From DATIJP01 sp964569185 (GTDB lineage Bacteria > Chlamydiota > Chlamydiia > Chlamydiales > Rhabdochlamydiaceae), in NCBI GenBank assembly GCA_964569185.1, contig CAZMTP010000007.1, positions 1 to 37,651 on the forward strand: 37,651 nt of DNA, written 5' to 3'. The position numbers were made by a program, and so were the translations under genes. Shown here one piece after another: positions 25,390-33,495 of this stretch. Numbering within the stretch: the first letter of the stretch is position 1; each line of letters starts with the position of its first letter. The notes beneath the pieces are model-generated. The model was not told the origin of the DNA. It ran no database searches and saw nothing but the letters and a program-made list of their open reading frames with translations.

Positions 25390-25999
25390 AATCTGGATAT
25401 TGGGTCTGCTTTTCATCCTTCTTTTAGGTTCTGCAGGGGCCTTTTTAAGAAAAAAAACAGCCTCTCATTCCCAGGCGCCTATTTGCCATCCTTTTGCGAC
25501 AAAGGTGTTAAAAGAAGACCTTCTGCGGCTCTTTAGAGGATTAGAAATTCAAACCTGTGTTGACATCCCCTGCGGAGAAGCCTCATGGATCTATGAGATC
25601 ACACCCTTAATCCAAAACTACACCGGAGTGGACACAGAGGAAAAACGGCTGCAAAAAAATCGAGAAAAATATGGGTCTCAGACCCTCCATTTTCAACATT
25701 TAGACATCTCAAAAGAGCCGGTGCCTAAGGCCGACCTGATTTTTTGCCATGATGCACTCAATTTTCTTACACAAAATGAGATTTTAGCGTCGCTGTTGTT
25801 ATTTAAAAAAAGTGGTGCTAAGTATTTGCTTGTTTCTACACATCCTGACCAAGAAAAAAATCGTAAAGGTAAAAAAGGGATCTACCATTCCATTAATTGG
25901 CAGCTCCCTCCTTACCAGTTTCCTAAGCCTCTTTTAATTTTAAATGATCCTAATGAAAAACAGAAAAAATTAGCCCTATGGAGAATGGAAGATTTATGA
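25376..25999 (+). CDS. Membrane-anchored class I SAM-dependent methyltransferase
   Basis: This 207-residue protein has an N-terminal transmembrane segment (about 6-23) flanked by basic residues. A small Rossmann-fold methyltransferase domain follows, with motif I CVDIPCGEASWI (61-72), YTGVD, HLDISKEPVPKADLIFCHDALNF, and YLLVSTHPDQE. The CVDIPCG...DLIFCHD pattern occurs in bacterial methyltransferases of glycan loci. It lies between GT32 paralogs 2 and 3, overlapping both (14 nt and ATGA), so it probably methylates the glycan or sugar they handle. If the anchor exports the domain, SAM supply would be a problem, so a cytoplasm-facing domain is more likely. The substrate is unknown. Confidence 0.75.
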   Translation: MKARKIWILGLLFILLLGSAGAFLRKKTASHSQAPICHPFATKVLKEDLLRLFRGLEIQTCVDIPCGEASWIYEITPLIQNYTGVDTEEKRLQKNREKYGSQTLHFQHLDISKEPVPKADLIFCHDALNFLTQNEILASLLLFKKSGAKYLLVSTHPDQEKNRKGKKGIYHSINWQLPPYQFPKPLLILNDPNEKQKKLALWRMEDL

Positions 26000-27066
26000 T
26001 TCGTTTACTTTTGATTCCCTGTTTGCTGCTTTTTGCAGGTTGTGTCAAAAAACAGTCTTTAAAAATGCCTGGCAATGATTTTGAAAGTCTGATGGGAAAA
26101 GACCTGCCTGCGTGGCAATATGTTCAGACTAAAGAGGATTTTCAGAATCTAGCTTTTTTTAAAAATGTGTATGAAAAAAATATCCGATTTTTGGCTGAAA
26201 AACAGGAAACCAGCCGTATTCCTAAAGTGATCCACTACATTTGGGTGGGTCCAAAGGCTTTTCCCAGAGAATCTGTCGAAAATGTGCGCAGTTGGATTGC
26301 ACGCCATCCCGATTGGACATTTAAATTTTGGACCGACCGAGACCGGCCTTTACCCCATCCGAAAATGGAGCGTCAATTAATTAATGATTTCAAATTTCTA
26401 GAACTGGGGGACTATTACCATAATTCTGACAACTTTGGCGAACAGTCCGATCTTTTACGTGTTGAAATCCTTTTTCAAGAGGGAGGCATTTATGTCGATC
26501 ATGATGTCAAGTGCATCCAATCATTTGATGGGTTGAATAGTGCTTTTGATTTTTACTGTGGGATGGAGGTCCCCTATAAGACCTCTCTTTATTCCTCTGT
26601 TCTTCCGACCAATAATGTTTTGGGTTCAAAACCGGGCCATCGCATTCTCAAAGAGAGCATGGATTGGCTGAAGGCCAATTGGGACCAGTTGGAAAAGGAT
26701 TACCCCGGAAAAGATCGAGAATCTGTGATCAATCGTGTGGCCCATCGTACCTTTTTTGTACTAAGCCAGATCTTCTTAAGATCGGCCAATCAAGATGGCA
26801 ATCGAGATATTGCTTTTCCCTCTTTCTACTTTAATTCTCCTAAAGAGGAGTGGGCGCTCTACTCACGCCATCAATATGCAGGAAGCTGGTTTGAAGGCGA
26901 GCCGCCATTTGAAAAGATGGTGCGGGAGCGCTTGATGATGCTGAGCAAGAAAACCAATAAACTCTTTCTTGTTTTAGCTGCTTTAGGTTTCCTTAATCTG
27001 TGTTGTTTTTCTTTGCTCTTCTTTTACATTAGAAAAAGCAGGCGCTCCTTCACTATACAAAGCTAA
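25996..27066 (+). CDS. Lipobox-bearing, C-terminally anchored GT32 DXD glycosyltransferase, paralog 3
   Basis: This is a 356-residue third paralog. It begins MIRLLLIPCLLLFAGC, a lipoprotein signal with Cys16 as the likely lipidation site. The common blocks follow: FESLMGKDLPAWQYVQT, VIHYIWVGPKAFP, KFWTDRDRP, DNFGEQSDLLRVEIL, and GGIYVDHDVKC with DHD at 168-170. A C-terminal helix (about 323-343) is followed by RKSRRSFTIQS. I chose the ATG at 25996 because it makes an ATGA overlap with the methyltransferase stop and starts directly with the signal. The final 84 nt, which encode the C-terminal helix and tail, overlap the convergent ligase-like gene. It is the last gene of the operon. Confidence 0.85.
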   Translation: MIRLLLIPCLLLFAGCVKKQSLKMPGNDFESLMGKDLPAWQYVQTKEDFQNLAFFKNVYEKNIRFLAEKQETSRIPKVIHYIWVGPKAFPRESVENVRSWIARHPDWTFKFWTDRDRPLPHPKMERQLINDFKFLELGDYYHNSDNFGEQSDLLRVEILFQEGGIYVDHDVKCIQSFDGLNSAFDFYCGMEVPYKTSLYSSVLPTNNVLGSKPGHRILKESMDWLKANWDQLEKDYPGKDRESVINRVAHRTFFVLSQIFLRSANQDGNRDIAFPSFYFNSPKEEWALYSRHQYAGSWFEGEPPFEKMVRERLMMLSKKTNKLFLVLAALGFLNLCCFSLLFFYIRKSRRSFTIQS

Positions 27067-28389
27067 GAGGCCACAGGTAAGAAAAAATAGAATTCTTTCC
27101 TGCTGTGATTTTATCAAATCATAGTGGCAACATCCCATGAAAAGAAGAAAAAGCAAGATGGCATATAGTGTCACTATTAAAGGATTGAGTTTTTTGAAGG
27201 TATGCCACACAAGAGAGCCGATAAAACAGAGAAATGCAATAAGTCCTAGAAGACCACATTCTGTGGCAATTAGCAAAAAGATATTGTGGACGGCATCCCC
27301 TTTTTCTTGATTCTCTTTCATAGACACAAGGTACTGGTGGAAACCTATGCCGCAAATAGAATGCTGTTTCATTTTTTCCACAGCATGGGCCTGATAAACA
27401 AGACGTGCCTGGTCTGAGTTTTTACTACAGGTATTGTAATTGATGATGCCTCCTCTTTCAATCAATTGGGGAAGTAGAAAAAGGGCAGAAAGCACGCTGC
27501 ACAGTAGAGTTTTCATTAAAAGAGCCCTGACGTGTGTTATTTTTTTATAGAAAAACCAGCCAAACCAAAGCAAAGACGCAAGGAGGGTTCCAAAAATAGC
27601 CGCTCGCGAATAAGTCACAAAGAGGGCAAACATCTGCAAAAATAGAGGCAAAATGAAAAACCATCGATTTCTTTTTTTGTTGATCGACAAATAGAGAAAA
27701 TAGCTAATAAAAAGCGCAAACCCTGCAAAGCAGCCTAAAATATTGGGGTGGGGCAAAGTGCCAGCGGCCCTAAAGATCTCATGAGAAAAAGAACTTGTTT
27801 GAAAAAAACGGCCTAGCCACCAGAGGGTTTTATCAGGAACACTAATGATGGCAAAGAGCGCTGGTTCACCCAACTTATACAGACCTAGAGGCTGCTGCAT
27901 AAAATATTGAATAATCGCAAGCAGACATTCGATTAAAGATGAGGCAAAAACAATCCAGAGGCTTTGAATGACAAATTTTTTAATAGGCTCATGAGAAGCT
28001 ATAGAATAAAAAAAGAGGGAGGGAATAAGCAGTTGAAAGAGATAGGGATAATAAGACCACGGCTCATTTCCATAAGGACTATGAAAAATTGAAAAGAGGG
28101 CAATAAGCAAGAAAAAGGAGAGATATTTTCTGCTTTTTTCCCAGAATAGGGTTTTGATATTTTGTATAGAGAGGCAAGAGAATATGATACCCAACATAAG
28201 AATATCGGTCAGATAAAAGCATAAAGAGCCATCAATGTGTAGAAAATGATTGAAATTTCTTGAGAAAAGAGAGTAGATAATTTTTTTTGTGTAATGAGAA
28301 TAGCTATGCTGAAATGGAAGGTAAAAAAGTAATATATAAAATAGACTTGTAAAAATTGATAAAGTGGTTAGTTTTCTTAGAAAAGACAT
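26983..28389 (-). CDS. Second O-antigen ligase/polymerase-like membrane protein
   Basis: This 468-residue polytopic protein has about ten to twelve hydrophobic segments. It shows AAGTLPHPNILGCFAGF (about 208-224), VTYSRAAIFG, CGIGFHQYL and VHNIFLLIATECGLLGL with the conserved His-Asn at about 368-369; this is the Wzy_C pattern. It has only general similarity to the ligase-like protein at 15773-16993, so the two may act on different acceptors: lipid A-core ligase, polymerase, or protein O-glycosyltransferase. The ATG at 28389 overlaps the divergent start at 28388 in a single CATG. The 3' end overlaps GT32 paralog 3 by 84 nt. Its position next to the anchored GT operon suggests a shared glycan. 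Confidence 0.8.
   Translation of the reverse strand: MSFLRKLTTLSIFTSLFYILLFYLPFQHSYSHYTKKIIYSLFSRNFNHFLHIDGSLCFYLTDILMLGIIFSCLSIQNIKTLFWEKSRKYLSFFLLIALFSIFHSPYGNEPWSYYPYLFQLLIPSLFFYSIASHEPIKKFVIQSLWIVFASSLIECLLAIIQYFMQQPLGLYKLGEPALFAIISVPDKTLWWLGRFFQTSSFSHEIFRAAGTLPHPNILGCFAGFALFISYFLYLSINKKRNRWFFILPLFLQMFALFVTYSRAAIFGTLLASLLWFGWFFYKKITHVRALLMKTLLCSVLSALFLLPQLIERGGIINYNTCSKNSDQARLVYQAHAVEKMKQHSICGIGFHQYLVSMKENQEKGDAVHNIFLLIATECGLLGLIAFLCFIGSLVWHTFKKLNPLIVTLYAILLFLLFMGCCHYDLIKSQQERILFFLTCGLLALYSEGAPAFSNVKEEQRKTTQIKET
27072..27115 (+). terminator. Possible terminator of the GT6/GT32 operon
   Basis: Six nt after the last stop, CACAGGTAAGAA (27072-27083) can pair with TTCTTTCCTGCTGTG (27093-27107), leaving a small bulge, and is followed by ATTTTATC. 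The U-tract is short. The hairpin lies inside the coding region of the opposite-strand ligase-like gene. Confidence 0.35.
28372..28384. promoter_or_regulatory. Palindrome beside overlapping divergent start codons
   Basis: TTTTCT-T-AGAAAA is a perfect 6-bp palindrome with one central base. It lies 3 nt from the CATG in which the start codons of the ligase-like gene and the HEXXH gene overlap. It could be an operator for both, but AT-rich palindromes also arise by chance. Confidence 0.3.
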
Positions 28390-29203
28390 GACTAAAATTA
28401 GACTCGAAGACCTCTTAAATTTCAATGCGCGCGGCTACATTCCAGGCCCTGGGGAAACAGAAGAGCAATTTTTGAAGCGGATAGAAATATTAAACCATTT
28501 TTATGCCTATCCCCCAGCAGAAATTGATTGTTTTTTAACCGATGGAGACTGGAAAGAGGCGCGCGCATTGACAGACCAGCTTTTTGGATTTTCCATCGAT
28601 TGGGCTGTGGCCTATTATTCGGACAAAAAACTGCCCTTTTTTCAAGGGGCAGCCACCTGGCTCATAGAGAAACAGGGAATCCAGATCCCGATGATCCAAC
28701 TCAAAACCAGATTGGAGCAGGCAGCGCTCTACAAGATGTATCACAAAAAAGAGATTTTAGCGCACGAATCGGTCCATGCAGCGCGCATGGCTTTTCATGC
28801 CCCTCGATTTGAGGAGATCTTTGCCTATATGTCCTCTCGATCGCCTGTGCGCAAATGGCTCGGGCCCATGTTCCAAAAATCGTGGGAATCTTATCTATTT
28901 TTTATTCTTTTGATCGGCTCTGTCATTTTACAGCTGTTTGTGGAAAGCACGCTTTTTTTCCTTTTCCCTTGGCTCTATTTTGCCTTTTTATGTGGGCGCC
29001 TGATCTTTTTGCGTTTTAAATTGGGGCAGTGCCTAAAAAAATTAAAAATAGTGCTTCTGAAACCGGAGCAAGCGCTGCCTATGGCCTATCGATTGACCGA
29101 TCAAGAGATTTTGCTTTTTGCAAAAGCAACACCAGCCCAAATCAAAAGCTATTGCGCCGAGCAGAAGGAGCTGCGCTGGAAGCTTCTTCATAATTTACGG
29201 TAG
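28388..29203 (+). CDS. Uncharacterised membrane protein with HEXXH motif
   Basis: I do not recognise a named family for this 271-residue protein. It has a polar N-terminal domain, an HESVH motif at 126-130 in the context ILAHESVHAARMAFHAP, and then FEE at 141-143. That resembles the zinc-binding site of zincin metallopeptidases, with E142 or E143 as a possible third ligand. Two hydrophobic helices follow (about 168-186 and 188-208), then a basic cytoplasmic-type tail. A membrane metalloprotease is a reasonable hypothesis, not a demonstrated function. The ATG at 28388 is preferred to a GTG at 28364, which would run further into the opposite gene. Its 3' end overlaps rpoN by 16 nt. Confidence 0.65.
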   Translation: MTKIRLEDLLNFNARGYIPGPGETEEQFLKRIEILNHFYAYPPAEIDCFLTDGDWKEARALTDQLFGFSIDWAVAYYSDKKLPFFQGAATWLIEKQGIQIPMIQLKTRLEQAALYKMYHKKEILAHESVHAARMAFHAPRFEEIFAYMSSRSPVRKWLGPMFQKSWESYLFFILLIGSVILQLFVESTLFFLFPWLYFAFLCGRLIFLRFKLGQCLKKLKIVLLKPEQALPMAYRLTDQEILLFAKATPAQIKSYCAEQKELRWKLLHNLR

Positions 29204-30426
29204 GAAGAGGCAGGGATATTAAGAAAGCGTCTATATTTTGCAATCGTGCGGCGCGAGCAGGGAATATTTTCAGCACGCAATTTTTCTGAAAGTTCCTGAT
29301 CAGACAGAGGACGGCGCTTATTTTCCGTTTTAATAAATTTAGTTAAAAGCTCTTTAGCGTAATGGTTGGAATGTTGAACTGTGGACGCGCTAATAAACCG
29401 TTTGAGCGGAAAAACACCTTGGGGGCAGCAGAGGCTTTTTTCATAAATCGCGCGTGAAATAGTCGATTTATGAAGTCCCAAAAACTGTGCAATTTCATCT
29501 AGAGAACAGGGAATGAATTGGGATTGCTCTCCTTTGAAAAAGGCAACCTGTTTCTTTAGAATAAAATCGATGATCTGCAGCAGGGTCTGCTTCCGTCTTC
29601 CTACGATCCGTATCAGCCATTTTGCAGAGGTGAGGCAGCGGCGCATGGTGGCCTTCTCTTCTTCGCTGAGATGCGATGAATGGAAATGTTTTAAAAAATT
29701 TAAGGAAAGTTCAAGCGAAGGGAGTTCTTGATGATTCATTTCAATGTTCCACGACCCTTCTCGATTTTCAATAAAAACATCTGGAATAGCCCAGAGCGTC
29801 GGCGCCGTATTGAATCCCGCCGCCGGTTGCAGATTGAGAGGAAAAAGATCTCTATGAATCAGCTCTTTGATCTGGCGGCAGCTGCATCTCATCTTTTTGG
29901 CCATGTTGGAGATCCGATGGTGCAGCAGATCATCAAAATAGCTTTCCACGATTTTATAGCTTAAACTCTCTTTTTTTCCTTTTCTGATCAGCTGAATCAG
30001 TAGCGATTCTTTTAAATTGAGCGCTGCAATGCCTGGAGGGTCAAAGGACTGGACTGTCTGTAGGACCAGGGTTAAATCTTCCTTTGAATATTTTGTCGTC
30101 TGAGGACAGACAAAAAAGCCGCGCTCGTCTAAATTGCCGATGATCCATTCGGCAATATCCAGCTCCATTCCACGGAAACAATTTCTGGCCTGCTGCATGA
30201 GAAATTCAAAAAGAGAAGGGGGGCGAATAAAATTTTCATAATTAGCGGCTGTTCTAGAGGGTAATTCTGTTTTTATTTCATCTTTGCATTCTAGGGCAGG
30301 ATTTTGCTCGATTTGCAGTTTAAGCCACTGCGAGAGCTCTTGCAGGGGCATTTGCAGCACCTCGATTGCCTGACGCATGGCCAGGGAAAAAAGTGGCGCT
30401 TGTTGTGGCCTAATATGCATACCCAT
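29188..30426 (-). CDS. rpoN: RNA polymerase sigma-54 factor
   Basis: This is a 412-residue sigma-54. Region I has SLAMRQAIEVLQMPLQEL and QNPALE, the activator-responsive segment. The core-binding region follows (FDPPGIAALNLKESL, LQPAAGF). The HTH has SLDEIAQFLGLHKSTISRAI. The C-terminal RpoN box is SRRTIAKYRR at about 391-400, close to the consensus ARRTVAKYRE. It is on the short side for the family. The first ATG is at 30426, with another two codons later. In Chlamydia rpoN lies beside uvrD; here a GT9 gene sits between them. No sigma-54 activator gene is in the window. Confidence 0.95.
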   Translation of the reverse strand: MGMHIRPQQAPLFSLAMRQAIEVLQMPLQELSQWLKLQIEQNPALECKDEIKTELPSRTAANYENFIRPPSLFEFLMQQARNCFRGMELDIAEWIIGNLDERGFFVCPQTTKYSKEDLTLVLQTVQSFDPPGIAALNLKESLLIQLIRKGKKESLSYKIVESYFDDLLHHRISNMAKKMRCSCRQIKELIHRDLFPLNLQPAAGFNTAPTLWAIPDVFIENREGSWNIEMNHQELPSLELSLNFLKHFHSSHLSEEEKATMRRCLTSAKWLIRIVGRRKQTLLQIIDFILKKQVAFFKGEQSQFIPCSLDEIAQFLGLHKSTISRAIYEKSLCCPQGVFPLKRFISASTVQHSNHYAKELLTKFIKTENKRRPLSDQELSEKLRAENIPCSRRTIAKYRRFLNIPASSYRKL

Positions 30427-30451
30427 AACTTTCTCATGCAGGGATCGCCCA

Positions 30452-30470
30452 TTTTTTCCAATTGAAAAAA
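30452..30470. promoter_or_regulatory. Inverted repeat in the rpoN/GT9 divergent gap
   Basis: TTTTTTC (30452-30458) and GAAAAAA (30464-30470) pair around a 5-nt spacer in the 71-nt gap between rpoN and the divergent GT9 gene. It may be an operator or simply AT-rich chance. Confidence 0.25.
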
Positions 30471-30497
30471 GCTTATTTACTCTCTATATTTTCCTCT

Positions 30498-31403
30498 ATG
30501 AATGCCGCGGTTTTTAGCTGTAAGGGGCTGGGCGATGGATTACTGGCCTTAGTTCTTTCTCACAACTTAAGTCAAAATGGGATTAAAGTGACCACGTTCC
30601 ACGGGCTGCTCCCTGGAATGCAGAGCTGGTTCCCCCATTTACCACTAGTTCCTTTCCCAGACATTGAAACGCTTTTCCACTATGACCGTTACTTTATCAT
30701 TTATGAAAACTCCCCATGGATGCAGGCGATTTTAACCCATTGTCAGACCCATTTTGCTGACAAGACCACCATTTTAAATCCTATTGCGACGCCCAACCGT
30801 GATTATCCCTATTGGGAGCAGGGCCGTTTTGATGGGACGCTGCCCTTTGCGGAAAATCTCTTTCTTTTTTGTAAAAAGCAACTTAAATTGCCCCACGTTT
30901 TCCGGAATAATGGCATCAGAATTCCTTCTTCTATTGTTCCACGAAAGTATCCTCTACGCGTCATTATCCATCCGATGAGTTCACGGGCGGGAAAAAATTG
31001 GTCCCAAAAGAAATATAAGGCTTTGGCGCATGAATTAAAAAAATGGGGATTGGAGCCGGTCTTTGTCCTGGGAGATAACGAACGGGAAGGGTGGGAAGAA
31101 GAAAATATACGCTCTTTTTCCTCGCTCGAACTGCTTGCAGAATTTGTGGCAGAATCGGGCACTATGATTGGAAATGATTCAGGGATAGGCCATCTAGCCT
31201 CCTGTTTGGGAGTGCCCACGCTCACCATCTGCCGCAGCAAAATGGCGGCCGATTTTTGGCGCCCAAGCTGGTCCAAAGGAGAGATCGTCGTTCCCCCCAG
31301 TTGGATCCCTAATTTAAAGGGATTACGGTGGCGTGATCAGCACTGGCAAAAATTTGTTTCTGTACACACAGTCCTAGAAAAGTTTAAGCAGGTTGTAAAT
31401 TAG
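30498..31403 (+). CDS. GT9 family glycosyltransferase (heptosyltransferase-like)
   Basis: This 301-residue GT-B protein has FSCKGLGDGLLALVLSHNL at the N-terminus (family pattern GDxL), VIIHPMSSRAGKNW at the donor loop, and GTMIGNDSGIGHLASCLGVP near the C-terminus, the conserved (N/H)DSG..HLA motif. Length and motif order fit LPS heptosyltransferases. It differs in sequence from the GT9 at 13013-14050 and lacks its Cys-rich segment. I chose the ATG at 30498; the TTG at 30462 adds twelve unsupported residues. It is inserted between rpoN and uvrD, and overlaps uvrD by 20 nt at the 3' end. The role in LPS core or other glycan is inferred. Confidence 0.85.
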   Translation: MNAAVFSCKGLGDGLLALVLSHNLSQNGIKVTTFHGLLPGMQSWFPHLPLVPFPDIETLFHYDRYFIIYENSPWMQAILTHCQTHFADKTTILNPIATPNRDYPYWEQGRFDGTLPFAENLFLFCKKQLKLPHVFRNNGIRIPSSIVPRKYPLRVIIHPMSSRAGKNWSQKKYKALAHELKKWGLEPVFVLGDNEREGWEEENIRSFSSLELLAEFVAESGTMIGNDSGIGHLASCLGVPTLTICRSKMAADFWRPSWSKGEIVVPPSWIPNLKGLRWRDQHWQKFVSVHTVLEKFKQVVN

Positions 31404-33468
31404 CATATTTAGCCACAAGCGAGCGCAATAGATTGCTCTCTGGGAAATAGACATCGTAAGTAGTCCCAAAAGAGGTGGTGTAAGATTTTCTTATAATGCC
31501 GTTGCCAAAATCTTGGTGATAGACCGCATCTCCTGGGGAAAAGACAAGCGCGCTTGCAGAAAGAGCTATTTGCGGCTGCGCACTGAGAAGCTGGATAAAT
31601 TCCCTAGGAACTTCTGAGAGGAAGCGGCTCGGGCGCATGGAGCGCACAACACCCCAGAGCAGCCGTCTATTGGCAGCGGTCAGATAAAGAAACTCTTTGG
31701 CCCGCGTCATCCCCACATAGCAGAGTCGTCTTTCTTCTTCTAATGCATCGAAATTTCCTAAAGAATTCATGTGAGGGAAGAGCTCTTCTTCCATGCCGAC
31801 TAAGAAAACCAGCGTAAATTCTAATCCTTTTCCATGATGGAGGGTCATTAAGCGCACAGCATCTTGATTAGGGTCTTTACTTCCTTGGTTGGTTTTTAGA
31901 GAAAGTTCCTGGAGAAAAGTGGCCAGAGCAGCATCATCCATCTCTTCTTCCCATTCATAGGCTTTGGAAACAAGCTCTTGGACGTTTTCGCGACGTTCTT
32001 GGAAGGTTTCAGGATCTTCCCTTAAGAATTCTAAATAGCCGCTATTTTCGATCAGCTGGGCGATCGTTTCACTGACAGAATAACTTGCTTCTTTCAGGCG
32101 AGAGAGCAGTTGCACATAGTTTTTAAGCCCTCCGTACTGCTTTTCAGAGAGTTTAAAGGGGATTTTCTTCTGCACAATGTCTTGGCATAGAGTAAAAATA
32201 TCCGATTGATTCTCTTCTAATGCTAAGCGCATTTTCGCTAAAGTAGATTCCCCAAAACCCCGTTTTGGCAAATTAATAGTGCGGGCAAAAGAGAAAAAAT
32301 CTGGTTTATCTAAGAGCATGCGCAAGAAAGCCAAAATATCTTTGATTTCGCGGCGCATATAGAAAGAGATCCCTCCAATGATGATGTAAGGGATCTTTTC
32401 TCGAATGAGACTATCTTCGATCAGACGCGACTGGGAATGAGTGCGATAAAAGATCACGCACTCTTTTAGAGGGATCTGATGTTTTTTCAGTTTTTCAATC
32501 ACAAAGGCGATCTCTTGATGGTCATTATCAGCTAAATAGAGACCGATTTTTTCTCCTTCTCCCTTTTGGCTCCACAAATTTTTATCGCGCCGGCTCTCGT
32601 TATGTTGGATCAGCGCATTGGCCCCTTTTAAGATATTATTTTTACTTCGGTAGTTTTCTTCTAAAGTGATCAGTTTGGCTCCAGGGAAATCTTTTTCAAA
32701 ATTGAGAATATTTTGAATATTGGCGCCTCTCCAAGAGTAGATCGACTGGTCAGGGTCGCCGACCGCAAACACATTCTGATGTTTGGCAGCCAGATATTTT
32801 ACAAGCATGTATTGGGCATGATTAGTGTCTTGATACTCATCAATCAAAATAAAAGACCATCTCTGTTGGTAGCGCTCTAAGATCGAAGGGTATTCCCTCA
32901 GTAATTTTACTGACAAAAAGAGCAGGTCATCAAAATCGACCGCATTATTTTTCTTTAGCTTCGATTGGTAAAGGTCATAAATCGAAGCCAGCAAGGGATC
33001 TTCCTTAGCCAGATCTTCTGGAGAGCTAAGGCCATTTTTTGCTGCAGAGATTCCAAGACGTAGCGTTTTAAAGAGCCCTTTTTCATCTTTAAGCTCTTTT
33101 TCCTGCATGCATTCCTTGAGCGTCTTGTCACTATCTTCTTCATCAAAAATCACAAAGTAGGGTGTGTAGCCTAATGTCTCAATCGATTCGCGCAATAGTT
33201 GAGCACCCAGCGCATGGAATGTGGTGGTGAGCACATAAGTGTGGGCTAGAGATTGGATCCTTCTTTGCATCTCCTCTGCGGCTTTATTGGTAAATGTCAC
33301 CGCTAAAATATCTGTAGAAGGGACACCGAGCTGCAAAAGATGGAGGATGCGATGGGTCACAACGCGGGTTTTTCCAGAGCCTGCTCCCGCAATAATCAGC
33401 AGCGGTCCCTCGACATGGTTCACCGCCTCTAGTTGCTTTGCATTTAATTCATGAAAATGAAAGTCCAT
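31384..33468 (-). CDS. uvrD: UvrD/PcrA-type DNA helicase
   Basis: This 694-residue superfamily 1A 3'-5' helicase acts in excision and mismatch repair. All motifs are visible: Q-motif LNAKQLEAV, motif I GAGSGKT (28-34), Ia TFTNKAA, motif II DEYQDT (210-215), III GDPDQSIYSWRGA, IV LEENYRS, V MTLHHGKGLEF and VI YVGMTRAKE. The C-terminus has the PcrA/UvrD-like GDAVYHQDFGNGII, an RNA-polymerase-binding-type tail. The start is ATG at 33468 with no evident Shine-Dalgarno sequence. The choice between uvrD and pcrA as name is conventional; the family call is firm. Confidence 0.95.
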   Translation of the reverse strand: MDFHFHELNAKQLEAVNHVEGPLLIIAGAGSGKTRVVTHRILHLLQLGVPSTDILAVTFTNKAAEEMQRRIQSLAHTYVLTTTFHALGAQLLRESIETLGYTPYFVIFDEEDSDKTLKECMQEKELKDEKGLFKTLRLGISAAKNGLSSPEDLAKEDPLLASIYDLYQSKLKKNNAVDFDDLLFLSVKLLREYPSILERYQQRWSFILIDEYQDTNHAQYMLVKYLAAKHQNVFAVGDPDQSIYSWRGANIQNILNFEKDFPGAKLITLEENYRSKNNILKGANALIQHNESRRDKNLWSQKGEGEKIGLYLADNDHQEIAFVIEKLKKHQIPLKECVIFYRTHSQSRLIEDSLIREKIPYIIIGGISFYMRREIKDILAFLRMLLDKPDFFSFARTINLPKRGFGESTLAKMRLALEENQSDIFTLCQDIVQKKIPFKLSEKQYGGLKNYVQLLSRLKEASYSVSETIAQLIENSGYLEFLREDPETFQERRENVQELVSKAYEWEEEMDDAALATFLQELSLKTNQGSKDPNQDAVRLMTLHHGKGLEFTLVFLVGMEEELFPHMNSLGNFDALEEERRLCYVGMTRAKEFLYLTAANRRLLWGVVRSMRPSRFLSEVPREFIQLLSAQPQIALSASALVFSPGDAVYHQDFGNGIIRKSYTTSFGTTYDVYFPESNLLRSLVAKYANLQPA

Positions 33469-33495
33469 GGGATTTATTGTAACTTAATTCGGGAA

